From an uncultured Lachnospiraceae bacterium (GTDB lineage Bacteria > Bacillota > Clostridia > Lachnospirales > Lachnospiraceae), in the NCBI GenBank assembly GCA_910576975.1, contig CAJTJY010000015.1, forward strand, positions 28,337 to 92,336: a stretch of DNA of 64,000 nt. Direction: 5' to 3'. Numbering within the stretch: the stretch's first letter is position 1; the number at the start of each line of letters is the position of its first letter. The notes under the pieces are model-generated. The model worked only from the letters and a program-made list of their open reading frames with translations. It was not told the origin of the DNA and did not search any database. The translations under genes were made by a program, and so were the position numbers. Of the stretch, positions 50,096-59,600 are shown piece after piece.

Positions 50096-51637
50096 ATGAG
50101 TACAGCATCGATTTGCATACTAATTACAATTGTGATTTATCTTGCGGGAATGTTAGCGGTAGGCTTTCATTTTGCACGCAAGAATGAATCGACATCGGAT
50201 TTTTACTTGGGAGGGAGGAAGCTGGGACCGCTGGTCACGGCGATGAGCGCAGAGGCGTCTGATATGTCAGGCTATTTGCTGATGGGGCTTCCAGGCCTTG
50301 CGTATCTGTCTGGCGTAGCCGATGTAGGCTGGACGGTAGTCGGACTGGCTGTTGGTACATATTTGAACTGGCTTTTTACGGCAAGAAGGCTGCGACGTTA
50401 TACACAGATTACCAATTCAATCACTTTGCCCCAGTTTTTTTCGAACCGTTTTCATGATAAGAAAAATATTTTGACAGTGATTGCGGCTCTGATAATCATT
50501 ATCTTTTTTATACCATATACAGCTTCTGGATTTGCGGCTTGCGGAAAGCTTTTTTCCTCGCTGTTTGGCATTGATTATATGGTGGCGATGATTATTTCCG
50601 CCATCGTGATCGTGGGATATACGGCGGCGGGAGGCTTTCTTGCGGCGTCCACGACAGATTTCATCCAGAGCATCATTATGACCTTTGCGATATTGTTCGT
50701 ACTGGTTTTTGCGACTATCTCCGCAGGAGGCGTAGGCGCAGTCATGGAGAACGCCAAGTCTTTGCCTGGTTATCTGTCTTTTGCAAGCACCTATGTGGCG
50801 GCAGAAGGAGTGTCGGCTCCTTATGGGTTCCTAAAGATTGTGTCCACGTGCGCCTGGGGGCTTGGGTATTTTGGAATGCCCCATATCCTGCTTCGCTTTA
50901 TGGCGATCGAGGATGAGAACAAATTGAGCCTGTCCCGCCGTGTGGCTTCTGTCTGGGTCGTGATTGCCATGGCAGTTGCTGTTTTGATTGGAATCATCGG
51001 AAATGCATTGAGCAAGGGAGGCGTGATCACATCGCTTTCCGGGGCAGACACAGAGACCGTGATTGTCCGCATTGCGGATTTGTTGTCCAGCTATGGCGTG
51101 ATTCCAGCGTTAGTGGCGGGATTGATCCTTGCAGGAATTTTGGCAAGCACGATGTCGACGGCAGATTCACAGCTTTTAGCTGCATCCTCCAGTGTTTCTC
51201 AAAATATTTTTCAGGAGGCGTTGCATCTGAAGCTTTCTCAGAAAGCCAGTATGCTGGTGGCAAGGCTTACGGTTATTATCATTGCTATTCTTGGCGTCCT
51301 GATTGCGCAGGATCCCAACAGTTCTGTCTTTGGAATCGTGTCCTTTGCATGGGCTGGATTCGGCGCCAGCTTTGGTCCGCTGATTATTTGCGCCCTGTTC
51401 TGGAAAAGGACGACGCTGCCAGGAGGCATTGCAGGCATGGTGGCAGGAGGCGTTTCTGTATTTGTTTGGAAATATCTGGTTGCTCCGCTTGGAGGTGCGT
51501 TTGCGATTTATGAACTGCTTCCGGCATTTATTGTCGCTATTGTTGCCATTGTGGTAGTGAGCCTGTTGACAAAAGCGCCAGATCAGAAGATTTTGGATGA
51601 ATTTGAGGCGGCGAAGTCTGTAAGTGTCATCCGGTAA
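50096..51637 (+). CDS. putP: sodium/proline symporter
   Basis: A 513-aa SSS-family transporter with about 13 helices, importing proline with Na+. Signatures: DFYLGGRKLGPLVTAMSAEA (with the following SDMSGYLLMGLPG), YTQITNSITLPQFFSNRF, AAGGFLAASTTDFIQSIIM and GILASTMSTADSQLLAASSS. ATG 50096 has GGAGG five bases upstream and gives MSTASICILITIV; the in-frame ATG at 50075 lies inside the leader hairpin. The tandem leader suggests regulated translation. Confidence 0.94.
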   Translation: MSTASICILITIVIYLAGMLAVGFHFARKNESTSDFYLGGRKLGPLVTAMSAEASDMSGYLLMGLPGLAYLSGVADVGWTVVGLAVGTYLNWLFTARRLRRYTQITNSITLPQFFSNRFHDKKNILTVIAALIIIIFFIPYTASGFAACGKLFSSLFGIDYMVAMIISAIVIVGYTAAGGFLAASTTDFIQSIIMTFAILFVLVFATISAGGVGAVMENAKSLPGYLSFASTYVAAEGVSAPYGFLKIVSTCAWGLGYFGMPHILLRFMAIEDENKLSLSRRVASVWVVIAMAVAVLIGIIGNALSKGGVITSLSGADTETVIVRIADLLSSYGVIPALVAGLILAGILASTMSTADSQLLAASSSVSQNIFQEALHLKLSQKASMLVARLTVIIIAILGVLIAQDPNSSVFGIVSFAWAGFGASFGPLIICALFWKRTTLPGGIAGMVAGGVSVFVWKYLVAPLGGAFAIYELLPAFIVAIVAIVVVSLLTKAPDQKILDEFEAAKSVSVIR

Positions 51638-51692
51638 CGGCAGAGGAAGAAAGCAGAATGCCGTGGATAAGGATATATGGTTGAAAAAGCCG

Positions 51693-51736
51693 CAGGCGCC
51701 GGCGGCAGAGAATTATTCTCTTGCTGCTGGCGCCTG
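51693..51736. terminator. long GC-rich hairpin shared by putP and the convergent gene
   Basis: CAGGCGCC...GAGAA (51693-51712) pairs with TTCTC...GGCGCCTG (to 51736) with minor mismatches. It overlaps the last codons of the minus-strand oxidase-like gene. There is no strong T-run, so its terminator role is probable only. Confidence 0.5.
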
Positions 51737-52207
51737 TGGGAATGGCCGTTGTTTTGCGGAATATTCATCTGTAATAATCTTTATTACATTTACGATGGAA
51801 ACTAGTTTTTCGTTAAATTCAAAGTCCTTTCCAGTCTGGGTTTTCATCAACACCGACATGCCTCGTTGTTTTTCCTCTGGATCTGTGATAAGTACGGCTG
51901 TGCCTTTGCCCATGAGGCTGCGGTAGGACATGCCGTACTGGCAGGCTGTTTTCCCTTCAAAGGGGACGGCGTTGCATTCCATGGCAAAGGAGACTTTGGG
52001 GTTTTTCTTAAGCACTTCATATTTGTACCCTTCTGTCGCGCCGTGCAGATAGAAGGTCAATCTTTCATCTTCTATCAAGTAGCCATAATTGAGCGGCACC
52101 ACATAAGGCTGCCCGTCGTCGCTCAGCCCAAGATGCAGTATTTTGCATTGATCCAAAATCGAGCGTATTTCTGCGAGGTCGGTAACTTCTCTTTCCCGTT
52201 TTCTCAT
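51713..52207 (-). CDS. pyridoxamine 5'-phosphate oxidase-like flavin-binding protein
   Basis: A 164-aa split-barrel protein of the NimA/PNPOx-like group: MRKREREVTDLAEIRSILDQ, CKILHLGLSDDGQPYVVPLN, YFLHG-type strand (TFYLHGATEGYKYEVLKKNP) and the conserved CQYGMSYRSLMGKGTA. Such proteins bind FMN or haem; the substrate is unknown, though some reduce nitroimidazoles. Its C-terminus (RPFPQAPAARE) is encoded by the hairpin at 51693-51736, suggesting a terminator recruited into coding sequence. Confidence 0.88.
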   Translation of the reverse strand: MRKREREVTDLAEIRSILDQCKILHLGLSDDGQPYVVPLNYGYLIEDERLTFYLHGATEGYKYEVLKKNPKVSFAMECNAVPFEGKTACQYGMSYRSLMGKGTAVLITDPEEKQRGMSVLMKTQTGKDFEFNEKLVSIVNVIKIITDEYSAKQRPFPQAPAARE

Positions 52208-52280
52208 GGTATTTTGCTTCCTTTCCTATGTTGAACATTAGTATGATTATACGTGAATTGTCAAAAAAGCGCAATAGATT

Positions 52281-52766
52281 TTACGCCGCGCTACAGAGGA
52301 CGATTATTTTCCTGGGAGTGGTTTGGGGCGGAATGCTCCTGGTCGTGACAGAGTAATACACAAGCAGAAAGTTTCCGCCGGGCGGACAGGAATAGCGCTG
52401 CCCGTTTAAAGTGAGTATCCTTGTGTTGCGGGAGAGATTTAAGCGTAGAGAATTGTCGCTGGCAGTCAGGTTTCTGCGAAAGAATTTCAGCGCCACAGTC
52501 TCATCCCCTTGAAGCGGCGTGATAAGTTCTGTCTGGAATTGCGGGGGATATATCAAAGGCACGGGCTTGGTGGAATCGTAAAAGGCGGCCACAGGCATCC
52601 CGGTACGGAGCTGTGCGCTGCCTACGACAGCGGTTTCGGGAGAGAGAACAAAATTGTTTATGCCTTGCGGCGTGTTGATGGTAATTGTCTGATTGCAGCA
52701 GTTGTTCGGAGATTGGGAAATATTTCGAATAATGCCAGTGATTGGTACAAGTGATTCATAATTCAT
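52281..52766 (-). CDS. hypothetical 161-aa beta-rich protein
   Basis: Starts MNYESLVPITGIIRNISQSP and continues with NCCNQTITINTPQGINNFVL, VGSAQLRTGMPVAAFYDSTK, ending in a PPGGNFLLVYYSVTTRS segment. There is no signal peptide or helix. The beta-strand pattern and paired cysteines suggest a compact OB- or SH3-like fold. The family is unrecognised; similar proteins seem to occur in sporeformers, but I cannot name one. AAGGAA lies before the ATG. Confidence 0.65.
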   Translation of the reverse strand: MNYESLVPITGIIRNISQSPNNCCNQTITINTPQGINNFVLSPETAVVGSAQLRTGMPVAAFYDSTKPVPLIYPPQFQTELITPLQGDETVALKFFRRNLTASDNSLRLNLSRNTRILTLNGQRYSCPPGGNFLLVYYSVTTRSIPPQTTPRKIIVLCSAA

Positions 52767-52878
52767 AGGAAATTCCTTTTTTAGTTATCATATGCCAGAG
52801 CAGCAAAAATGCCAAATGTGCCGTGATAATGCTTGCATGTGCGCTAAAAAAGGATGGATAGGATGTTAGGGGGATGGC

Positions 52879-54882
52879 ATGGAGAAACAGAATCATAATA
52901 TTTCCATAAAAGAGCTTTGCCAGCGGCTGTCTGTTTCAGAAGCTACAGGCAGGAATTGGATGCGCTTGGGGAAGATTGTGCCTGACAAGGAACTGAAAGG
53001 AACGCCATATTTTTCGGAACAGTATGTGCGGCAGATTCTTGCGCAACTGCAGAATGAGGATGCAAAGGAGTTGAAAAACAGAAGGAATAAGAAGTATGTC
53101 AGCGGGGCCTCGATATATGCTGGCTACCTCTCAAAGAATTCATCAAACCTCACAGTGGTTTCCAGGCTTGTGATCGCCCAAAACGGCCAACCCCCGGAAG
53201 AAATCGTTCTTCGGGAAATTCTTGCAGAATGTGCTTTGCAGCTTTTGGAACAGGCGTTAGGGAAGAAGTTTGGATTTTCAGAAAATTATCTATTCTATTA
53301 TCGTCAGGGCAGGATAAATCTGGGAGAATATGACGGGCTTTTGCGTGACTTGCTGGAAAGAGACAAGGGGCAGAAAGATTTTAGCAGTATTGCGCCTCAA
53401 CCTCTGATCTCTGAGGTGCAGTATTGCCTAAAGCCAGGAGAAGACGTTTTGGGCATGCTTTACCTGTCCTTGAAAAATCTTGGATTGCGCAAGGCTTTTG
53501 GGGCATACTATACGCCGGGGGATATTGTGCAAAGGCTGCTCGAAGATTTGCAGACGGAGGAAGTGTTTTTGAAAGGATGTCCCTTGAAAATTTTGGATCC
53601 CTGCTGTGGGACCGGAAATTTTTTGTTGCAGCTGACTAGGACCCGCAATATAGAGGAACTGTATGGCGGCGATATTGACGCCCTTGCTGTGCAGCTTGCC
53701 AGAATTAATCTTGCCATTGCCTGCCCGGACGCGCCTGTAACTTTGATCCGGGAACGAATCCAAGTCAGGGATTTTCTTGACATTCAGCGCCAGGAAAGAT
53801 ACGATATAATATTAGGAAATCCTCCTTGGGGCAGTTTTGCAAATTTGAGCCGCAAGCAGCCTTTAGAGCGGCTTTTTTTTACAGGACAGAGCAAAGAAGC
53901 TTATGACTTGTTTTTAGAGAAGTCCTTTCTCAGCCTCCGTCAAGGCGGGATCGTGGCATTCGTGCTGCCAGAAGCAGTGTTATATGTAAAGTCACATCAA
54001 AAGATCCGCATGTTGATGACGAGGCAGTCACAGATCAAAAGCATCCATTATCTTGGAAATGCGTTCCCCAAGGTGCAGTGTCCGGCTGTGATTCTCAAGA
54101 TACAAAAGACAGGAAAGCCTCTGCAAACCTGTGGAATTAAGATTTGCTGTGCGCAGAGGGAATTTCAGATCAAGAGCAGTCGCAGGGTCAACGCAGAGTG
54201 TTTTAATTTCCATATGCCAGACGAAGAATATGAAATTTTTCATAAGATAGAAAGTCATCAGCCGGCGGCTTTTCTCAAAGGGCAGGCGGACTTTGCGCTG
54301 GGAATCGTAACCGGGAATAATCAGAGATATATTCGAAAAGAACAAACTGCAGAGAGCGAGGCGGTGCTCAAGGGAAGTGATATTGAAAAATATTATATTC
54401 GGGACGGGAATCAATATCTCGTTTATCAGCCAGAGCAGTTCCAGCAGACAGCGCCAGAGCAATGCTATCGGGCACAGGAAAAGCTTTTTTACCGTTTCAT
54501 CGGAAAAAATCTGGTGTTTGCTTATGACGACAGGCAAAGGCTGTCTTTGAATAGCTGTAATATCTTGATTCCAAAGATTCCGGGGATGGAGATTAAATAT
54601 ATCCTTGCAGTTTTAAATTCCCGCTTGGCGCAATTCGCGTATGACGGAAAGTTCCGCTCTATGAAAGTGTTGCGAAGTTACTTAGAACAGCTTCCGATTC
54701 CCATAATTTCTAAGGAAAAGCAGATCGAGATCATACTTCTGACAGAACAGGTCATGGCTGCGCCAGATCGGGAGAGCTGGGATCTATGTTATCAAGAAGC
54801 AGATCAAAAAATTGCTTCTGCATTCGGGCTTACCGAGAAAGAATATCTCAAAATTTGCAGCCTTTATCCTCTTAGATCATGA
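52879..54882 (+). CDS. N6-adenine DNA methyltransferase (Eco57I/TaqI type) with N-terminal HTH
   Basis: A 667-aa protein. Residues 1-60 form an HTH (ISIKELCQRLSVSEATGRNW, MRLGKIVP). The methyltransferase core has LKILDPCCGTGNFLLQLTR (SAM motif I) and YDIILGNPPWGSFANLSR (catalytic NPPW). A C-terminal region (ILAVLNSRLAQFAYDGKFRS, LRSYLEQLPIPIIS) looks like a TaqI-type target-recognition domain. No restriction nuclease domain (PD-ExK) was seen and no nuclease gene lies nearby, so it is an orphan methylase or a nuclease-less type IIG relative. AGGGGG precedes the ATG. Confidence 0.88.
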   Translation: MEKQNHNISIKELCQRLSVSEATGRNWMRLGKIVPDKELKGTPYFSEQYVRQILAQLQNEDAKELKNRRNKKYVSGASIYAGYLSKNSSNLTVVSRLVIAQNGQPPEEIVLREILAECALQLLEQALGKKFGFSENYLFYYRQGRINLGEYDGLLRDLLERDKGQKDFSSIAPQPLISEVQYCLKPGEDVLGMLYLSLKNLGLRKAFGAYYTPGDIVQRLLEDLQTEEVFLKGCPLKILDPCCGTGNFLLQLTRTRNIEELYGGDIDALAVQLARINLAIACPDAPVTLIRERIQVRDFLDIQRQERYDIILGNPPWGSFANLSRKQPLERLFFTGQSKEAYDLFLEKSFLSLRQGGIVAFVLPEAVLYVKSHQKIRMLMTRQSQIKSIHYLGNAFPKVQCPAVILKIQKTGKPLQTCGIKICCAQREFQIKSSRRVNAECFNFHMPDEEYEIFHKIESHQPAAFLKGQADFALGIVTGNNQRYIRKEQTAESEAVLKGSDIEKYYIRDGNQYLVYQPEQFQQTAPEQCYRAQEKLFYRFIGKNLVFAYDDRQRLSLNSCNILIPKIPGMEIKYILAVLNSRLAQFAYDGKFRSMKVLRSYLEQLPIPIISKEKQIEIILLTEQVMAAPDRESWDLCYQEADQKIASAFGLTEKEYLKICSLYPLRS

Positions 54883-55001
54883 GCCGTGCCTTGTGGAACA
54901 CGATGTGAAACGGAATCGTATCACAGGGAGATTTTTGCACCCACGATATCGTCCGTTAGTGCTTTGCTGTAATAAAACATTAAAGTAATAAAAGAAAATT
55001 C

Positions 55002-55030
55002 TTGCAAAATGAAAAAAATCATATTAGAAT
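55002..55030 (+). promoter_or_regulatory. promoter of gdhA
   Basis: TTGCAA (55002-55007), 17 bases, TAGAAT (55025-55030), about 50 bases before the ATG. Confidence 0.65.
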
Positions 55031-55080
55031 GTATGTTGATAAAAATAGATTTAGCATGTACATGTAAAGGAGAATGAGAG

Positions 55081-56415
55081 ATGAGCTATGTTGATGAAGT
55101 GTTGGAACGTGTAATCGCCAAGAACCCAGCAGAACCTGAGTTTCACCAGGCAGTGAAAGAAGTGTTAGAGTCCTTAAGGCCAGTGATTGAGGCAAATGAG
55201 GCAAAATACCGCAAGGAGGCGTTGTTAGAGCGCTTGACAGAGCCAGACAGGCAGTTTAAGTTCCGGGTGCCGTGGGTAGACGACAAGGGACAGGTGCAGG
55301 TAAATACTGGCTACCGCGTGCAGTTTAATAACAGCATCGGACCATACAAGGGTGGCTTGAGGCTGCATCCTTCCGTAAATCTGGGGATCATTAAATTCCT
55401 TGGATTTGAGCAGATATTTAAGAATTCTCTTACAGGGCTGCCTATTGGCGGCGGCAAGGGTGGTTCTGATTTTGACCCCAAGGGCAAGTCAGACCGTGAA
55501 GTAATGGCGTTTTGCCAGAGCTTTATGACGGAACTTTGCAAATATATCGGAGCCGACACGGACGTTCCTGCCGGAGACATTGGCACCGGCGCAAGAGAGA
55601 TCGGTTATATGTTTGGACAGTATAAAAAAATTCGCAGCGTCTATGAAGGCGTGCTGACAGGAAAGGGGCTTTCTTACGGCGGCTCTCTGGCTCGTACGGA
55701 AGCAACCGGATATGGCCTCTTATATCTGACAGAAGAGATGTTAAAATGCAATGGTCACGATATCAAAGACAAGGTTATCTGCATTTCTGGTTCTGGGAAC
55801 GTGGCTATCTATGCGACCCAAAAAGCACAGCAGTTAGGCGCAAAGGTAGTGACCGTCAGTGATTCCACAGGCTGGGTATATGATCCAGAAGGAATTGACG
55901 TAGCATTGCTAAAGGAAGTAAAAGAAATAAAGCGGGCTCGTTTGACCGAATATGCAGCAGCAAGGCCGAGCGCTCAGTATCATGAGGGCAGAGGCGTATG
56001 GACTGTAAAATGTGATGTTGCGCTTCCTTGCGCAACCCAGAATGAACTCCTGCTTGAGGATGCAAAAGAGCTGGTGGCAAACGGATGTATTGCCGTCGCT
56101 GAGGGGGCTAACATGCCGACTACTTTGGAGGCGACAGAATATCTGCAGGAGAATCATGTGCTGTTTGCTCCAGGCAAAGCTGCGAACGCAGGAGGCGTCG
56201 CTACTTCGGCGCTGGAAATGAGCCAGAACTCTGAGCGCTTGAGCTGGACATTTGAGGAGGTAGACGGAAAATTAAAGAACATCATGGTAAACATTTTCCA
56301 TAATTTGGATGACGCCGCAAAGCGTTATGGCAAAGAGGGCGATTATGTGGCAGGGGCCAATATTGCAGGATTTGAGAAAGTGGCGGACGCAATGATTGCC
56401 CAAGGCGTGGTGTAA
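55081..56415 (+). CDS. gdhA: NADP-type glutamate dehydrogenase
   Basis: A 444-aa hexameric-type enzyme interconverting glutamate and 2-oxoglutarate plus ammonia. Motifs: the glutamate-binding GPYKGGLRLHPSVNLGIIKF, catalytic lysine loop LPIGGGKGGSDFDPKGKSD, PAGDIGTGAREIGYM and the nucleotide-binding GSGNVAIYATQKAQQLGA. Length and GSGNVA spacing fit the NADP-preferring bacterial class, though cofactor preference needs assay. AAAGGAG lies before the ATG. Confidence 0.96.
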   Translation: MSYVDEVLERVIAKNPAEPEFHQAVKEVLESLRPVIEANEAKYRKEALLERLTEPDRQFKFRVPWVDDKGQVQVNTGYRVQFNNSIGPYKGGLRLHPSVNLGIIKFLGFEQIFKNSLTGLPIGGGKGGSDFDPKGKSDREVMAFCQSFMTELCKYIGADTDVPAGDIGTGAREIGYMFGQYKKIRSVYEGVLTGKGLSYGGSLARTEATGYGLLYLTEEMLKCNGHDIKDKVICISGSGNVAIYATQKAQQLGAKVVTVSDSTGWVYDPEGIDVALLKEVKEIKRARLTEYAAARPSAQYHEGRGVWTVKCDVALPCATQNELLLEDAKELVANGCIAVAEGANMPTTLEATEYLQENHVLFAPGKAANAGGVATSALEMSQNSERLSWTFEEVDGKLKNIMVNIFHNLDDAAKRYGKEGDYVAGANIAGFEKVADAMIAQGVV

Positions 56416-56475
56416 GATCGCAAAACCACAAATGCATTAACATAATTTTATAAAAAGGGATTGTAAGCAGCAAGA

Positions 56476-56578
56476 CAGCCGCATGATTTTGGACAAACAG
56501 TTCCCCTAAAATGGATCGTTTAAAAAGGATGGTCATCGTATTTGGGAACTATTTGCAAGATTGATGGCGGCTGTTTTT
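56476..56578 (+). terminator. extended ~100-nt hairpin terminator after gdhA
   Basis: CAGCCGC (56476-56482) pairs with GCGGCTG (56567-56573), followed by TTTTT. An inner arm CAAACAGTTCCC pairs with GGGAACTATTTG with one mismatch. It is palindromic over most of its length, so it may be another repeat element doubling as a terminator. Confidence 0.7.
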
Positions 56579-56695
56579 CATGAAAAATTTTTCAGAAATT
56601 GCTTGTTTACCCATTGCCTATATTGGAAAAAAATGATAATCTAATGATACCTATCTGCTTTTTGTAGGAATTTGTCAAGAAAGGAATCTGTGGAG

Positions 56696-59600
56696 ATGAA
56701 AAAAGTAATGGCGTTACTGCTTACTGCCAGCCTGGCATTTCAAACCTGGAGCAGCAATACAGCGCTGGTTCACGGGGCGTCTCTCCCAGCAGAAACGGCT
56801 GTTGGAGCAGGGGAGACGGAAGATGAGAACCATACGGATCAGGCAGATGCAGACACAGCAGATGGCACAGAGTTGCCAGAAGTTACCAAGGGCATGAAAA
56901 CATTTGAGACGCCGGAGGGTACAGAAAAGAATTTGGAGGAGACGGACAAAACCGATGCTCTGGATAAGACGGCAGGAATCGATGTAGAAAATTTTAAAGA
57001 ATTTAATGAATCAGAAGATGCGAGTACATCGGAGAGCCCGGAAAGCAAAGAGGACTTGAAGAAGTCTGAGGAGCTGGAGCAAAAGGCAAGCGGCATTCTG
57101 GAGGTTGAGATTACTTCAGGGATCTATCCGATTCAGCAAAAAGCCGCCGTGCTGGTAAAGAACCAAGAGGGAGTGCAAGAACAGGCTCTTGAACTGGATT
57201 TTGCAGACGTAAATACCAGAACAGCCCGGTTTGAGTTAGTTCCGGGAGTCTACACCGTCTCTGTCGAGGCGGAAAAGTTTGCAGACTATGCACAGTCTGT
57301 CCAGGTTCAAGAGGGGTATGTAAATAAAGTAAGGATTGGTACTGCGGAGACAGTCTCGGAAGACAAGATTGCAAGAAAAGGATGGCTTCGCCCGGGAGAC
57401 GTTGATCATGATGGGATCATTGCTCAGGAAGACGCCAAGGCAGTGTTAGAGGCTATCCGAAAGGATCCGCAGGGGACGAATTGTGACGTCAATGGAGATG
57501 GCAAGACGGATCTTGCAGATTTGCAGTGCGTTGTTCAGAGTATGGAAGAGACGGACAAAGAGCTTGCCATTGAGCGTCAGCTATTAGTGAATATCAATAA
57601 TCTTCAGGCGTCAGATGGAACTCTCGTAGAGGGCGCAGAGGAGTTTTTGAACCAAACAGGAACTTTGAAGCTTGCACCGGCTAATGCAGAGAAAGAGATT
57701 TCTTTGGATAATCCGGTGGCGATGGAGTTTACGCTCTCAGGAGAGCAAGAAGAAATTTCTGAACTGCCTAAACTGCAGGGAATGACAATTTGCGCGCCTG
57801 ACCAGGTTGAGCTGGGAGAAGAGAATGCCAGCAGTATCACGGACGGGGAAGTGACCATCGTTTATGCGGATCAAAATGGCGAAGAACAGACAATGGCAGT
57901 GTCGCTTGCGCAAACAGTCGCAAAGTCTGGCGCGTTATACCGGATGGCAAGAGCGGCAGAAGCGTCCGTAACTACGGAGCCAGATGGCTCCCTGGTGCTT
58001 GATTTTGGAACCCAGATCGCAGTGAAACGCGTGTTGATACGGATTACCGGAACCAGGAAGACGGAACCGCTGGTTAACATTGCCAAGGTAGAATTTGTCA
58101 ATAACATGGAAGACCGGATTCCGCCTCCACAGCTTGACGTTCCGACACTCAAGGACTTGGTGCCCGGAGATAAGACGCTTGATGTTTCATGGACGCCTCA
58201 GAACAATATTACCGGATATGAAGTTTTTGTAACTGGCCCGGTAAAGGGAGATGTAACGCAGACCCAGATTGTGCGGGTGTCTAATGCGCAGCATATTATC
58301 ACGAGCATCAATGACGAAAATTTGATTTATAATGGGAAATATACCGTAAAAGTGCGGTCCGTAAACGGCGACTGGAGCAGTCCCTGGTCTGAGCCAAAGG
58401 TTGCAATGGTCAAAGCTCAGAAAAAGCCAGCTGCGCCAGATAATGTAAAAGCCGTGGGAGGATTTCGTTCCATTAGCCTGACATGGAAAGATATGGAAGA
58501 CTCCATTGGATATATGGTTTATTATAAGAAAGCGGACGAAGCGGATACAGAATTCCGTCCGGTAGTAGAGGGCTTTACTGAGACAGAGGACGGAGCTGGA
58601 AGAATAGAAAACAACAGCTATGTAATTATGTCTTTAGAGGCTGGCGTGGAGTATGAGGTTTATGTCAAGGGCTGGAATGACATGGGATGGGGAGCGCCTT
58701 CCCTTCACCATACCGCTTTGACTATGGGAACCCCGCCTCAGCTTCCAAAGTACCAGCTGATTAACACTTCGAACGGAGTCGGAAAAGTGACGAACCATAT
58801 AGTCAGCGCTATACATGGAGGTCACGGCGGCGCATCCATGGTAAGCAGCCCCTTAGATACAGAGGGCAGATCGGCGCTTGGCGTGGTAGACGATGACTTT
58901 GGCTCCTATTGGACGAAGTCAGACTGGGATGACGGCGTGGATTATCCAGCAGCTGACAAGGGTCTGACAATTACGCTGGACGCAGAGTATAAGATGAGTT
59001 ACATCACTTATGCGGCTGCCAACCAGGAGGCTGCGATGAGCAAGGTAAGAGTGGAATATTGGACTGACGAGGAGCCAGACACGCAGAAAGTAGTCGCAGC
59101 AAGGTTACTTGCGAGAACCGATGAAAAGAACAATCCGTATTATATTATTAAGCTGGATCAGCCAATTACTGCAAACAAAGTTCGCATATGCTTTGGTACT
59201 GGATATGCCAGGATAAAAATGATGGTAGGAGAGATTCATTTCCATCAGTATGACTCCCTTGAGGACGATATCATGGCATTATATACTGATGAAACGCATA
59301 TTACCTTAAGGCCGGATGTGACAGCGTCTGTCTTGGATGAATTGGAGAACCGCCTTGACACGGCAGACGAGGCGTCTGGAGAGAAGCATTTGCTCTATGA
59401 AGAATTGATGCTGGAGCTGAATAATGCAAGAGATATTTTAAATGCCAAACTGGAACCAGCTTATCAGGTGGAGAACCAGATCACGGGTAAAAAAGACGGA
59501 CACTTGGGATTCGGTGGATTAAATTCCTGGCAGCCAATCGGCAAGACTGTCCGCGCAGGAGAGAAACTGCTGGTTTACGTAGGACATAATTCCAAGAAGT

